From assembly GCF_001650345.1 (NCBI RefSeq), contig NZ_LVHF01000018.1, positions 266 through 64,265 on the forward strand: 64,000 nucleotides of DNA, in the 5' to 3' direction. The DNA comes from Photobacterium jeanii. Its GTDB lineage: Bacteria > Pseudomonadota > Gammaproteobacteria > Enterobacterales > Vibrionaceae. The position numbers and the translations under genes are program-made. Below the pieces are notes generated by a model. That model searched no databases. It saw only the letters and a program-made list of their open reading frames with translations, and was not told the DNA's origin. Positions 1 to 8,692 of this stretch are shown here, piece by piece; the first letter of the stretch is position 1; the number at the start of each line of letters is the position of its first letter.

Positions 1-84
1 TCCCATGCCGAACTCAGTAGTGAAACGTAATAGCGCCGATGGTAGTGTGGGGCTTCCCCATGTGAGAGTAGGACATCGCCAGGC
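1..84 (+). rRNA. rrf: 5S ribosomal RNA, 3' part (5' end outside window)
   Basis: The window opens inside a 5S rRNA gene. The conserved core GCCGAACTCAG, the GTGAAACG loop region and the stretch GCGCCGATGGTAGTGTGGGG are all present, and the gene ends with the canonical helix I 3' strand ATCGCCAGGC. The 5' third is outside the window. It is followed by a tRNA-Thr and a second 5S, the same arrangement as the end of the E. coli rrnD operon. The exact 3' end may differ by one or two bases. Confidence 0.93.
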
Positions 85-153
85 TTCCAATTTAACCGCA
101 ATGCGGATAAACAAAGCAATTAACTGTAAGACTTTGTTTAATAAGAATTGCGT

Positions 154-229
154 GCTGGTATAGCTCAGTTGGTAGAGCGCACCCTTGGTAAGGGTGAGGT
201 CCCCAGTTCAAATCTGGGTACTAGCACCA
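154..229 (+). tRNA. thrV: tRNA-Thr (anticodon GGT)
   Basis: A 76-nt cloverleaf with encoded CCA. The anticodon arm is CACCC-TTGGTAA-GGGTG, giving anticodon GGT and decoding ACC/ACU. The D-arm TAGCTCAGTTGGTAGAGC and the T-arm stem CCCAG with loop TTCAAAT are standard, and the acceptor strands GCTGGTA and TACTAGC pair apart from one G-U. It lies between two 5S genes and is presumably processed from the rRNA operon transcript. The symbol follows the E. coli rrnD analogue. Confidence 0.97.
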
Positions 230-234
230 CGAAT

Positions 235-353
235 TTTTCAGCGACAATAGCACAATGGTCCCACCTGATCCCATGCCGAACTCAGAAGTGAAACGTTGTA
301 GCGCCGATGGTAGTGTGGGGTTTCCCCATGTGAGAGTAGGTCATTGCTGAATC
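235..353 (+). rRNA. rrf: 5S ribosomal RNA, second copy with variant helix I
   Basis: A full-length 5S gene of about 119 nt. Its core matches the first copy, but the terminal helix is different. The 5' strand TTCAGCGA (237-244) pairs with the 3' strand TTGCTGAA (344-351), including one G-U pair, whereas the first copy ends in the canonical GCCAGGC. The paired change keeps helix I, which suggests a functional RNA rather than a decaying copy. Ends are inferred from alignment to the E. coli 5S and may be off by a few bases. Confidence 0.93.
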
Positions 354-361
354 CCCTTCTA

Positions 362-387
362 AAACCCAGCCTTCGGCTGGGTTTTTT
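362..387 (+). terminator. rRNA operon intrinsic terminator
   Basis: The stem AACCCAGCC / GGCTGGGTT has a TTC loop and is followed by a T-run. It lies 9 nt after the second 5S gene and closes the rRNA operon. Confidence 0.93.
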
Positions 388-471
388 CATATCTGCATCT
401 TTTATTTTTATTACCCTTCCTATATTTGTTTCAACACTTCTCTGAGCTTTCTTTCATTTTTATATTTTCAC

Positions 472-498
472 TTGCGAATACGCTCTACTTTGTATAGT
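472..498 (+). promoter_or_regulatory. candidate metA promoter
   Basis: A -35-like TTGCGA at 472-477 and a good -10 TATAGT at 493-498 are separated by 15 nt, which is short for sigma-70. The -10 lies just upstream of the Met boxes, so the start site would fall inside the repressor site. Only the -10 is convincing. Confidence 0.4.
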
Positions 499-505
499 TT
501 TATTT

Positions 506-529
506 GGATGTATGGACGTCTAAACATCT
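506..529 (+). promoter_or_regulatory. MetJ operator (tandem Met boxes) of metA
   Basis: Three contiguous 8-mers read GGATGTAT, GGACGTCT and AAACATCT. Against the Met box consensus AGACGTCT they match at 5, 7 and 6 positions. MetJ with S-adenosylmethionine binds such tandem boxes cooperatively. The array lies between the -10 and the metA Shine-Dalgarno AAAGGAG at 531-537, a position that would block initiation when SAM is plentiful. Confidence 0.85.
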
Positions 530-544
530 TAAAGGAGTGAAGAG

Positions 545-1486
545 ATGCCAATAAAAATTCCCGATCGTTTGCCGGCAACTGATATTTTGCGTGGTGAGAA
601 TATCTTTGTGATGACGGAGGCTCGAGCGGCAAGCCAAGGGATACGTCCACTGAAAGTGTTGTTGCTTAATCTGATGCCAAAGAAGATTGAGACTGAAACC
701 CAGTTCCTACGTTTATTATCGAATACGCCACTACAAGTGGATGTGGAGTTGTTGCGGATCGATAATCGCCCGACCAAGAATACCCCGCAAGAACACCTTG
801 ATACCTTTTATCGTCAGTTTGAAATGATTAAGGATCGTAACTTCGATGGCTTGATTGTCACTGGTGCCCCCTTAGGGTTAGTGCAGTTCGAAGATGTACT
901 GTACTGGGAAGAAATTCAAACCATCATGAATTGGGCCAAAGATCACGTGACCTCGACTCTGTTTGTCTGTTGGGCGGCACAAGCGGGTTTAAAGCTTCTG
1001 TATGACTTACCTAAGCGAACGCGTAAAGAAAAACTCTCTGGCGTTTATTGGCACCAAACGCATGACTGTCATCATCCGTTATTGCGTGGTTTTGATGAGA
1101 GCTTTAAAGCGCCGCATTCACGTTATGCAGATTTTGCCCCGAGTTATCTTGCTAAGCATACTGATCTCGACGTGTTAGCTACTTCCGAACAAGCAGGGGT
1201 GTATTTGGCGGCAACCAAAGATAAGCGTAACGTGTTTGTCACGGGGCATCCGGAATATGATGTCGATACCTTACATAACGAATATGTCCGTGATTGTGGT
1301 GAAGGGATGGAGCCTGCAGTCCCTGTGAACTATTACCCAGATGATGACCCTAATCGCCCACCTATAGCTAGCTGGCGCAGTCATGGGCATTTGTTATTTG
1401 CCAATTGGCTGAATTATTGTGTTTATCAACAAACGCCATACGACCTAGATCACTTCTCAGAAGATAACTTTACTAAGGATGAGTAA
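545..1486 (+). CDS. metA: homoserine O-succinyltransferase (MetA)
   Basis: 313 aa, full length for the family. It catalyses acylation of L-homoserine with succinyl-CoA, the first committed step of methionine synthesis in the cytoplasm. The catalytic triad is visible at the E. coli positions: Cys142 in [10 protein letters not shown], then His235 and Glu237 in VTGHPEYD. The ATG start has a strong AAAGGAG site 8 nt upstream. The gene stands alone between an rRNA operon and a convergent antiporter gene and carries its own MetJ operator. Some members of the family use acetyl-CoA; sequence alone does not settle donor specificity here, though gammaproteobacterial MetA is usually a succinyltransferase. 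Confidence 0.96.
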   Translation: MPIKIPDRLPATDILRGENIFVMTEARAASQGIRPLKVLLLNLMPKKIETETQFLRLLSNTPLQVDVELLRIDNRPTKNTPQEHLDTFYRQFEMIKDRNFDGLIVTGAPLGLVQFEDVLYWEEIQTIMNWAKDHVTSTLFVCWAAQAGLKLLYDLPKRTRKEKLSGVYWHQTHDCHHPLLRGFDESFKAPHSRYADFAPSYLAKHTDLDVLATSEQAGVYLAATKDKRNVFVTGHPEYDVDTLHNEYVRDCGEGMEPAVPVNYYPDDDPNRPPIASWRSHGHLLFANWLNYCVYQQTPYDLDHFSEDNFTKDE

Positions 1487-1526
1487 TCCTAGATGGGGAA
1501 GGAGATAGTGACAAAATGAAGATATT

Positions 1527-1556
1527 AAAAAGGCCTGCGTGACTGCAGGCCTTTGT
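1527..1556. terminator. bidirectional terminator between metA and the antiporter gene
   Basis: The stem AGGCCTGC (1531-1538) / GCAGGCCT (1545-1552) is flanked by A-run and T-rich sequence on the two sides, so it can end transcription of both convergent genes. Confidence 0.88.
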
Positions 1557-1582
1557 TGTTCTGGTATTTAGCGTTGGTGTGG

Positions 1583-2860
1583 CTACTTCTGTGCTTCCCA
1601 CGCTTTCGCTTTGTGGATCAGCGAAGTGATCGTTGAGCCTTGAATAAGAATTGAGAACACAACCACCGCATAGGTCATCACAAGAATCATTTCGCGAACA
1701 TCAATGTTTTTCTCCGGGATCACAATCACGCCAGCAGGGATTGCCATCGCCATTGCTAAGGCTAAACCGCCGCGTAAGCCACCCCAAGTTAAGATACGTA
1801 CCGAGAAAGGGTTGTAATCACGGTAGCGTTCGAAACCGAAGTAAGACAAGCGTACGCTGAGGTAACGACCAAGGAGCACCAGAGGAACGGCAACAGCCAT
1901 CAACATCCAGTCTTCTTGGTGGAAGCTAAATTGCAGCATGCTCATACCAATCAGCAGGAATAACACACCATTTAAAAATTCATCAACGAGCTCCCAGAAG
2001 TGATCTAGGTGATCTTCACTCTCTTTCGAGAAACCGATGTAGCGCGTCCAGTTACCAATCATGATGCCTGACACGACCATTGCGAGTGGGCCTGATACGT
2101 GGATCACATCTGCAAATACATAACCCGCAGTAGGGATGCCAAGGGTTAAGAGAAGCTCCATGGAGTGGTCGTTAGTCGCGCTGATCAGGTAATGGAATAG
2201 CAAGCCCAATGCAAAGCCGTAAGCGATGCCACCAATCGCCTCTTGAAGGAAAAGCTGACCAACACCGAGTACGGTAGGTGCGGTATTACCGAAGGCGATG
2301 GTAAAGAGGGTCACAAAAAGCACTAAGCCAAAACCGTCGTTAAATAACGATTCGCCTTCGATTTGGGTTGAGATCCGGCGAGGAGCATCGAGCTTTTTAA
2401 CGATAGCAAGAACAGCGATGGGGTCAGTCGGTGAGATGAGTGCGCCAAACAATAGGCAATAGATAAAATCAAATTGGATACCAATCAGCTGGCATGCTCC
2501 CCATAAAGCACCGCCGATGAAGAAAGTGGAGAATAAGGTCGCGCCGAGGGCGAGGGTTGTGATTTCCCACTTTTGGTCTTCGAGGTTAGGCAGTTTGATG
2601 CCCAGTCCGCCTGCAAACAGTAAGAATCCCAAGATCCCTTTTAACAAGAAGCTCTCAAAGTTAATCTTCCCTAATTGCTCGGCGGCAATATCTTGTAGGT
2701 TGAACCAGCCATTTTGACCAGCGATCACTATCCCTATTGATAACACCAGTGCGCCAGCGGTAATAGCGATGGTGGTTTGCATCTTGCCTATTTTGCTATT
2801 GATAAAAGCGATGAGCATTGCTGCTGCCGCCATAAAGCATAAGGTACTGTATACAGACAT
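1583..2860 (-). CDS. CPA1-family Na+/H+ antiporter (NhaP-like)
   Basis: 425 aa polytopic inner-membrane protein with about 12 hydrophobic segments. The CPA1 ion-binding region is clear: ALISPTDPIAVLAIVKK, and 20-odd residues on EGESLFNDGFGLVLF, which carries the Asn-Asp pair typical of electroneutral exchangers. A later motif, WGGLRGGLALAMAMAIP, is also family-typical. The role is exchange of cytoplasmic Na+ or K+ for H+ in pH and salt homeostasis; ion preference cannot be read from the sequence. There is no long cytoplasmic C-terminal regulatory domain. It is convergent with metA and divergent from metH, so it is transcribed alone. Confidence 0.9.
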   Translation of the reverse strand: MSVYSTLCFMAAAAMLIAFINSKIGKMQTTIAITAGALVLSIGIVIAGQNGWFNLQDIAAEQLGKINFESFLLKGILGFLLFAGGLGIKLPNLEDQKWEITTLALGATLFSTFFIGGALWGACQLIGIQFDFIYCLLFGALISPTDPIAVLAIVKKLDAPRRISTQIEGESLFNDGFGLVLFVTLFTIAFGNTAPTVLGVGQLFLQEAIGGIAYGFALGLLFHYLISATNDHSMELLLTLGIPTAGYVFADVIHVSGPLAMVVSGIMIGNWTRYIGFSKESEDHLDHFWELVDEFLNGVLFLLIGMSMLQFSFHQEDWMLMAVAVPLVLLGRYLSVRLSYFGFERYRDYNPFSVRILTWGGLRGGLALAMAMAIPAGVIVIPEKNIDVREMILVMTYAVVVFSILIQGSTITSLIHKAKAWEAQK

Positions 2861-2985
2861 TCTGAACCCCGAATTGGTGAATGTGTAAAGTTAAAAATTG
2901 TCACAAAATATAAAACCATCAGCTGCTGATAGCCATAAAAAAATGATGGTTTAAACGAATTAGTTTTTCTGACTTTATTCACTTT

Positions 2986-3015
2986 AGACGTCTAGATTTC
3001 CATCTTTGCTATGAT
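2986..3015 (+). promoter_or_regulatory. candidate MetJ operator overlapping the metH promoter
   Basis: A perfect 8/8 Met box AGACGTCT at 2986-2993 is followed directly by a weaker box AGATTTCC (5/8) at 2994-3001. A good -10 hexamer TATGAT lies at 3010-3015, so the boxes cover the -35 region and spacer. Position and match fit MetJ repression of metH. MetJ as the ligand is inferred from the consensus. Confidence 0.6.
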
Positions 3016-3056
3016 AGGATGTGAATGAGCTGTAACACTAAATAAGGAAGTAAATA

Positions 3057-6000
3057 GTGGCTAAAGGCAATGGACTACTGGCGCAAAGGTTAGCACAACA
3101 AATCCTGATCATTGATGGTGGCATGGGCACCATGATCCAAGGATATAAGTTGGAAGAGGAAGATTATCGTGGTGAACGCTTTCGCCATTGGCATAGTGAT
3201 CTGAAAGGTAATAATGATCTCTTGGTGCTGACGCAGCCGCAGCTGATCAAAGATATCCATTCCGCTTACCTTGAAGCTGGCGCTGATATCTTAGAAACCA
3301 ATACTTTTAACGCGACTACGATTGCGATGGCTGACTATGATATGGAAAGCCTCAGCGCGGAAATCAATTTTGAAGCAGCCAAGCTTGCCCGCCAAGCGGC
3401 TGATGAGTGGACGGCGAAAACCCCAGAAAAACCACGCTTTGTTGCGGGAGTCCTTGGCCCTACGAATCGCACTTGTTCGATCTCACCGGATGTTAATGAT
3501 CCCGGCTTTCGTAATGTGAGCTTTGATGATTTGGTTGCCGCTTATTCTGAGTCGACTCGAGCTTTGATTGAAGGTGGCAGTGATCTGATTTTGATCGAAA
3601 CCATCTTTGATACCTTAAATGCCAAAGCATGTGCTTTTGCGGTTGAGTCGGTATTTGAAGCGTTAGGGGTTGAGCTGCCAGTGATGATTTCTGGCACCAT
3701 TACCGATGCCTCTGGGCGTACGTTGTCAGGGCAAACCACCGAAGCTTTCTATAATGCGCTTCGCCATGTCAAACCGATTTCTTTTGGTCTTAACTGTGCG
3801 CTTGGTCCAGATGAGCTGCGCCAATATGTTGAAGAACTTTCGCGTATTTCTGAGTGTTATGTTTCCGCTCACCCCAATGCTGGTTTACCGAATGCTTTTG
3901 GCGAGTACGACCTCAGCCCTGAGGAGATGGCGACTCATATTAAAGAGTGGGCACAAAGTGGCTTTTTGAATCTGGTTGGCGGCTGTTGTGGTACCACGCC
4001 TGAACATATTCGGCAAATGGCGCAAGTGACCTCTGATATTCCACCTCGTTCGTTGCCTGAACTTCCTGTGGCCTGTCGGTTATCCGGACTTGAGCCGCTG
4101 ACCATAGAGAAAGACACCTTATTTATTAATGTTGGTGAGCGAACCAATGTAACTGGATCGGCGCGCTTTAAGCGTTTGATCAAAGAAGAGCAATATGATG
4201 AGGCGCTCGAAGTTGCTCGCCAGCAGGTAGAAAACGGCGCCCAAATTATTGATATCAACATGGATGAAGGGATGCTCGATGCAGAAGCTTGCATGGTGCG
4301 TTTTCTCAACCTTTGTGCCTCGGAGCCAGAAATCTCCAAAGTGCCAATCATGGTCGATTCTTCGAAATGGGAAGTGATCGAAGCTGGTCTTAAGTGCATT
4401 CAAGGCAAGGGCATTGTTAACTCGATATCTCTTAAGGAAGGCAAAGAAAAGTTCGTAGCTCAAGCCAAATTAATTCGTCGTTACGGGGCGGCAGTGATTG
4501 TGATGGCGTTTGATGAGTTGGGGCAGGCAGAAACTCGTGCTCGTAAGTTAGAAATCTGTACTAATGCTTATCGTATTTTAGTTGATGAAGTGGGCTTTCC
4601 ACCGGAAGACATTATTTTTGACCCGAATATTTTTGCCGTCGCGACTGGTATCGAAGAACACAACAATTATGCGGTCGACTTTATTGAAGCGGTTGCCGAC
4701 ATTAAGCGTGATCTACCTTACGCAATGATCTCGGGGGGCGTCTCAAATGTTTCCTTCTCTTTCCGCGGTAATAACTATGTGCGTGAAGCCATCCATGCGG
4801 TATTCCTGTATCACTGTTTTAAAAACGGCATGGATATGGGGATCGTTAACGCTGGACAGCTCGAAATCTACGATAATGTTCCTGAAAAATTGCGTGAGGC
4901 GGTGGAAGACGTAGTACTGAACCGACGCGACGATGGTACAGAACGTTTGCTGGATATTGCCGCTGAATATGCAGGTAAAGGCGTTGGTAAGGAAGAAGAT
5001 GCCGCCGCGCAGGAATGGCGCACTTGGCCTGTCGCAAAACGTTTGGAGCACGCGTTGGTGAAAGGGATCACCGAGTTTATTGTTGAAGACACCGAAGAAG
5101 CACGCGTGAACGCTTCCAAGCCACTTGAGGTGATCGAAGGTCCGTTGATGGATGGCATGAACGTGGTCGGTGATTTGTTTGGTGAAGGAAAAATGTTTCT
5201 ACCTCAGGTGGTGAAGTCAGCGCGAGTGATGAAACAAGCGGTAGCCCACCTTGAGCCATTCATTAACAAAGAAAAACAGGCAGGGTCATCTAACGGTAAG
5301 ATCTTGTTGGCGACAGTAAAAGGTGATGTTCACGATATCGGTAAGAATATCGTGGGGGTTGTTTTGCAGTGTAATAACTACGAAATTATCGACCTTGGGG
5401 TGATGGTGCCGTGTGAGCAAATCTTGAAAGTGGCAAAAGAAGAGCAGGTCGATATTATCGGCTTGTCGGGGTTGATCACCCCATCACTGGATGAAATGGT
5501 TCATGTCGCGAAAGAGATGGAGCGACAAGGATTTGATTTACCTTTGCTTATTGGCGGAGCGACAACCTCCAAAGCCCACACCGCGGTGAAAATTGAGCAA
5601 AATTATCATCAGCCTGTGGTTTATGTGAATAATGCTTCTCGCGCAGTAGGGGTCTGTACTTCGCTGTTATCTAATGAATTAAAACCTGATTTTGTGGCAA
5701 CTCTAGATCGTGATTATGAACGTGTTCGCGATCAACATAGCCGTAAAAAACCACGAACCAAGCCTGTCACGCTTGAGCAAGCACATGCCAACAAGGTGGC
5801 GATTGATTGGGATAACTACACGCCCCCAATGCCTGCAAAACCTGGCGTGCATGTGTTTGATGATTTTGATATTGCTACTTTACGTCAATACATTGATTGG
5901 ACGCCTTTCTTTATGACGTGGACCTTGATGGGCAAATACCCAACAATTTTTGAGCATGAAGAGGTCGGTGAGGAAGCACAACGTTTGTTTAAAGATGCCA

Positions 6001-6728
6001 ATGATTGGCTAGATCGAATCGAACGTGAAGGGTTACTCAAAGCACGGGGGATGTGTGCGTTGTTTCCTGCCGCCAGTGTTGGCGATGATATTGAAGTGTA
6101 CAGTGACGAAAGTCGCAGCCAAGTGGCGCATGTGCTGCACCATCTTCGTCAGCAGACTGAAAAGCCGAAAGGGTTTAATTACTGCTTGTCTGACTACATT
6201 GCCCCGAAAGAGAGTGGTAAAGCCGATTGGATAGGGGCATTTGCAGTGACTGGTGGGATAGGTGAGCGTGAAATGGCGGATGTTTTTAAAGCGCAAGGGG
6301 ATGATTACAACGCGATCATGATTCAAGCGGTGGCTGATCGTTTGGCTGAAGCATTTGCAGAATGTCTGCATGAAAAGGTGCGTACTGAGATCTGGGGTTA
6401 TGCAGCTGATGAACGTTTGTCGAATGAAGAGCTGATCCGCGAGAAGTATCAAGGGATCCGTCCTGCTCCGGGCTACCCTGCGTGTCCAGAGCACACTGAA
6501 AAAGGCACTTTATGGGACATGCTGAAAGTGGAAGAAACGATAGGAATGTCGCTGACAAGCAGTTATGCGATGTGGCCTGGCGCTTCAGTGTCGGGGTGGT
6601 ATTTCTCACACCCAGACTCCCGTTACTTTGCTGTAGCACAGATCCAACATGATCAGGCGCAAGACTACGCAAAGCGAAAAGGTTGGTCGTTGGATGAAGC
6701 CGAAAAATGGCTCGGACCTAACTTATAA
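3057..6728 (+). CDS. metH: cobalamin-dependent methionine synthase (MetH)
   Basis: 1223 aa, close to the 1227 aa of E. coli. It transfers a methyl group from 5-methyltetrahydrofolate to homocysteine via methylcobalamin. The modules appear in order: homocysteine-binding barrel with zinc ligands Cys247, Cys310 and Cys311 ([15 protein letters not shown]); folate barrel (about 350-650); cobalamin cap and Rossmann domain with GDVHDIGKN, where His759 is the cobalt ligand; and the C-terminal SAM-binding reactivation domain with [12 protein letters not shown]. The start is GTG, preceded by AAGGAAG, and no in-frame ATG competes. An apparent MetJ site lies upstream. It ends in a shared terminator with convergent lysC. 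Confidence 0.97.
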   Translation: MAKGNGLLAQRLAQQILIIDGGMGTMIQGYKLEEEDYRGERFRHWHSDLKGNNDLLVLTQPQLIKDIHSAYLEAGADILETNTFNATTIAMADYDMESLSAEINFEAAKLARQAADEWTAKTPEKPRFVAGVLGPTNRTCSISPDVNDPGFRNVSFDDLVAAYSESTRALIEGGSDLILIETIFDTLNAKACAFAVESVFEALGVELPVMISGTITDASGRTLSGQTTEAFYNALRHVKPISFGLNCALGPDELRQYVEELSRISECYVSAHPNAGLPNAFGEYDLSPEEMATHIKEWAQSGFLNLVGGCCGTTPEHIRQMAQVTSDIPPRSLPELPVACRLSGLEPLTIEKDTLFINVGERTNVTGSARFKRLIKEEQYDEALEVARQQVENGAQIIDINMDEGMLDAEACMVRFLNLCASEPEISKVPIMVDSSKWEVIEAGLKCIQGKGIVNSISLKEGKEKFVAQAKLIRRYGAAVIVMAFDELGQAETRARKLEICTNAYRILVDEVGFPPEDIIFDPNIFAVATGIEEHNNYAVDFIEAVADIKRDLPYAMISGGVSNVSFSFRGNNYVREAIHAVFLYHCFKNGMDMGIVNAGQLEIYDNVPEKLREAVEDVVLNRRDDGTERLLDIAAEYAGKGVGKEEDAAAQEWRTWPVAKRLEHALVKGITEFIVEDTEEARVNASKPLEVIEGPLMDGMNVVGDLFGEGKMFLPQVVKSARVMKQAVAHLEPFINKEKQAGSSNGKILLATVKGDVHDIGKNIVGVVLQCNNYEIIDLGVMVPCEQILKVAKEEQVDIIGLSGLITPSLDEMVHVAKEMERQGFDLPLLIGGATTSKAHTAVKIEQNYHQPVVYVNNASRAVGVCTSLLSNELKPDFVATLDRDYERVRDQHSRKKPRTKPVTLEQAHANKVAIDWDNYTPPMPAKPGVHVFDDFDIATLRQYIDWTPFFMTWTLMGKYPTIFEHEEVGEEAQRLFKDANDWLDRIEREGLLKARGMCALFPAASVGDDIEVYSDESRSQVAHVLHHLRQQTEKPKGFNYCLSDYIAPKESGKADWIGAFAVTGGIGEREMADVFKAQGDDYNAIMIQAVADRLAEAFAECLHEKVRTEIWGYAADERLSNEELIREKYQGIRPAPGYPACPEHTEKGTLWDMLKVEETIGMSLTSSYAMWPGASVSGWYFSHPDSRYFAVAQIQHDQAQDYAKRKGWSLDEAEKWLGPNL

Positions 6729-6740
6729 TTGCAATAAAAA

Positions 6741-6766
6741 CAAAGGCACTCCACGGAGTGCCTTTG
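6741..6766. terminator. bidirectional terminator between metH and lysC
   Basis: The arms CAAAGGCACTC (6741-6751) and GAGTGCCTTTG (6756-6766) form a perfect stem with a 4-nt loop. It sits in the 58-nt gap between convergent metH and lysC. Confidence 0.9.
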
Positions 6767-6786
6767 TTGTATGAGAGACCTAGAAC

Positions 6787-8163
6787 TTATTCGAATAACT
6801 GCTGGTGGAGCTGTTTGACTACGTTTTTAGCGCGGCTTTGATCAACCAGAAAGCACAGATTATGAGGACTGGCGCCGTAGCACACCATACGTAATGGGTG
6901 TTGTTCTAAGGTATTAAACACTTGGCTAACTGAGCCTTGAGTTTGGCTCATTTGATTACCGATCAATGCCACTAGGCAAAGCTCTTGCTCGATCTCGACT
7001 CGACAGAGCTCGCTAAGGGCTTCGATGGCACTCGGTGGTAGCGTTGGGGCACCGCCAGCGGTATCGGTTTGGTCGAGAGTCAATGACACACTCACTTCTG
7101 AGGTGGTGATCAAATCAATGGAAATTTTGTGCTCTGCCAAGATCCGAAAGACTTCAGCTAAGAAGCCGTAGGCATGGAACATATTCAAACTGGTTAGAGT
7201 CACCATCGTTTGATTACATCGTAGCGCGACGGCGCGAAAAAGCGGTGCATCTTGCACATGCTGGCGGATCCAAGTGCCACCGAGCTCTGGAGCTTTAGAT
7301 GAACCGACAAAGACCGGAATTTGTTGGCGAATCGCAGGAACTAAAGTGGATGGGTGTAAAATTTTCGCCCCAAAGTTGGCCATTTCTGATGCTTCGCTAA
7401 AGCTGATCTCTTTGATCGGCTGTGCATTGGCTGCAATTCTGGGATCAGTGGTGTACATCCCCGGTACATCGGTCCAAATTTCTAGCGTGGTGGCATTGAT
7501 AGCCTCAGCCATTAATGCTGCGCTGTAATCACTGCCGCCCCGACCTAAGGTTGTCGTGTGATTATCTTCATCTGAGCCAATAAAGCCTTGGCTGATCACC
7601 ACTTGGTTGGTTAGGAGAGGAGCAAGGTGTTGTTGTGACAATTGGCGGATAGCGGTTGGATTTGGCACGGCTTTACCGTAGCGACTGTCGGTGCGCATCA
7701 CTTGGCGGATATCAAAACGTACGGCATCAATACCTTGTTCACGAAGGATTTGACTAAACAAGTGGGTGGATAATAGCTCACCATTAGCCACAAGTTCATC
7801 GGTGAGAGCTGCGCTTGGTGCTATTGCGGATTGTTCCGCTAAGGTCGCAATATGATCCAAGAGTTGATAAACCGCTTGGCTTATTACGTCTGGTTCATTG
7901 AGCTGATCAAGAATCGCTTGGTGAGTTTGGGTCAGCGTTTGAATACGCTGTAAACGCAGAGCAGGATCATTGATCCCTTTCGCCAGCTCAACCAATTGGT
8001 TGGTTACCCCTGAGCAGGCACTGATCAACACTAACTTGGTATTGGGATTGTTCGCGACAATGGCAGCGCTGCGACGCATCGCTTGATGATCGGCAACACT
8101 GGTGCCGCCAAATTTAGCGACAACAAGATTCGGGTTTGATGCAGAAATAGAATTCGGGCTCAA
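6787..8163 (-). CDS. lysC: lysine-sensitive aspartokinase III (LysC)
   Basis: 458 aa monofunctional aspartate kinase that phosphorylates L-aspartate at the head of the Lys/Met/Thr branch. The N-terminal kinase signature VAKFGGTSVAD and the internal TTLGRGGSDYSAAL substrate/ATP loop are present, followed by two ACT domains (about 305-458, including TSEVSVSLTLDQ) where lysine normally inhibits. There is no homoserine dehydrogenase domain. The chosen start is TTG: the minus strand reads AGGAGACATGTTTTGAGC, with 6 nt between AGGAGA and TTG. The ATG at 8166-8168 is only 2 nt from AGGAG and meets a stop after two codons. A lysine riboswitch sits in the leader. Confidence 0.95.
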   Translation of the reverse strand: MSPNSISASNPNLVVAKFGGTSVADHQAMRRSAAIVANNPNTKLVLISACSGVTNQLVELAKGINDPALRLQRIQTLTQTHQAILDQLNEPDVISQAVYQLLDHIATLAEQSAIAPSAALTDELVANGELLSTHLFSQILREQGIDAVRFDIRQVMRTDSRYGKAVPNPTAIRQLSQQHLAPLLTNQVVISQGFIGSDEDNHTTTLGRGGSDYSAALMAEAINATTLEIWTDVPGMYTTDPRIAANAQPIKEISFSEASEMANFGAKILHPSTLVPAIRQQIPVFVGSSKAPELGGTWIRQHVQDAPLFRAVALRCNQTMVTLTSLNMFHAYGFLAEVFRILAEHKISIDLITTSEVSVSLTLDQTDTAGGAPTLPPSAIEALSELCRVEIEQELCLVALIGNQMSQTQGSVSQVFNTLEQHPLRMVCYGASPHNLCFLVDQSRAKNVVKQLHQQLFE

Positions 8164-8269
8164 AACATGTCTCCTAGAACAACGGATAGTATAGGAATCG
8201 AATGAAATAAGCGGGAGGTGCTACCGACAGTGGTAGTATCAAGCGGTGAGACGGATTAACATCACGACA

Positions 8270-8463
8270 ACCAGAAGCTCCCCACTATGCGCCTTCAGGA
8301 TTCCTTTCAAAGACGCGTAGTGACAGCCTGAAGGATTCAACCTTCAAGGCCGATACAACAACTCCCCTGCGTTGCTGTATCTCGGCGTTACTCCCCCTCT
8401 CTGAACTTGCTTTGGGGTGGGGCCCCGCAAATCCGATACCTGGGTAACGCTCCTCTTCTGTTT
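8270..8463 (-). ncRNA. lysine riboswitch (L box) in the lysC leader
   Basis: Read on the minus strand, this segment carries the conserved L-box core elements in order: AGAAGAGGAGCG, then GGGGGAGUAACGCCGAG, then GGCUGUCACU, and finally AGUGGGGAGCUUCUGG, whose CUUCUG pairs with the opening CAGAAG to form P1. Internal hairpins such as GAUACAGCAAC / GUUGUUGUAUC and CCUUGAAGG-type arms fit P3 and P4. The aptamer ends about 100 nt before the lysC start. I see no G/C-rich stem with a U-run between it and the gene, so control of translation or Rho access is more likely than simple intrinsic termination; this is inference. Confidence 0.93.
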
Positions 8464-8692
8464 TGACCTGCTGAAATACAAAGCAGGATGAACAAAAACT
8501 GACTCCATTGAATCGGATTTGTTATGAGGTTGTCAACACATCCATGATTGATTATGCAAATAAATTGAAATAACTTGTATGAGTTGATAATTCACTGTCA
8601 CACCAATGAAAGTTAAAAATTTACCCTACATAATTCTGAACTATAACTAGGGTCAACAGATCCTTCATGCAATTACCTCTAGGAGAATAACG
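8464..8692. other. divergent intergenic region, lysC leader start and aminotransferase upstream region
   Basis: AT-rich divergent regulatory region with no ORF of note. On the minus strand a perfect -35 TTGACA (8536-8531) would serve the lysC leader, but the hexamer at the right distance, TTCAAT, is a poor -10. A small hairpin with arms CCTGCT and AGCAGG (8467-8488) lies at the start of the lysC leader. Confidence 0.4.
8620..8647 (+). promoter_or_regulatory. candidate promoter of the class V aminotransferase gene
   Basis: TTTACC (8620-8625), a 16-nt spacer and TATAAC (8642-8647). The -10 matches consensus at 5 of 6 positions and the -35 at 4. It lies 45 nt before the ATG. Confidence 0.35.

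Noticed and set aside
3935..4399. 154-codon minus-strand ORF inside metH
   Set aside because: It is a shadow of a fully conserved metH domain, without a ribosome site or recognisable domain.
8163..8168. ATG at 8166-8168 as the lysC start
   Set aside because: It is out of frame with lysC and hits a stop after two codons; the in-frame TTG has correct spacing to AGGAGA.
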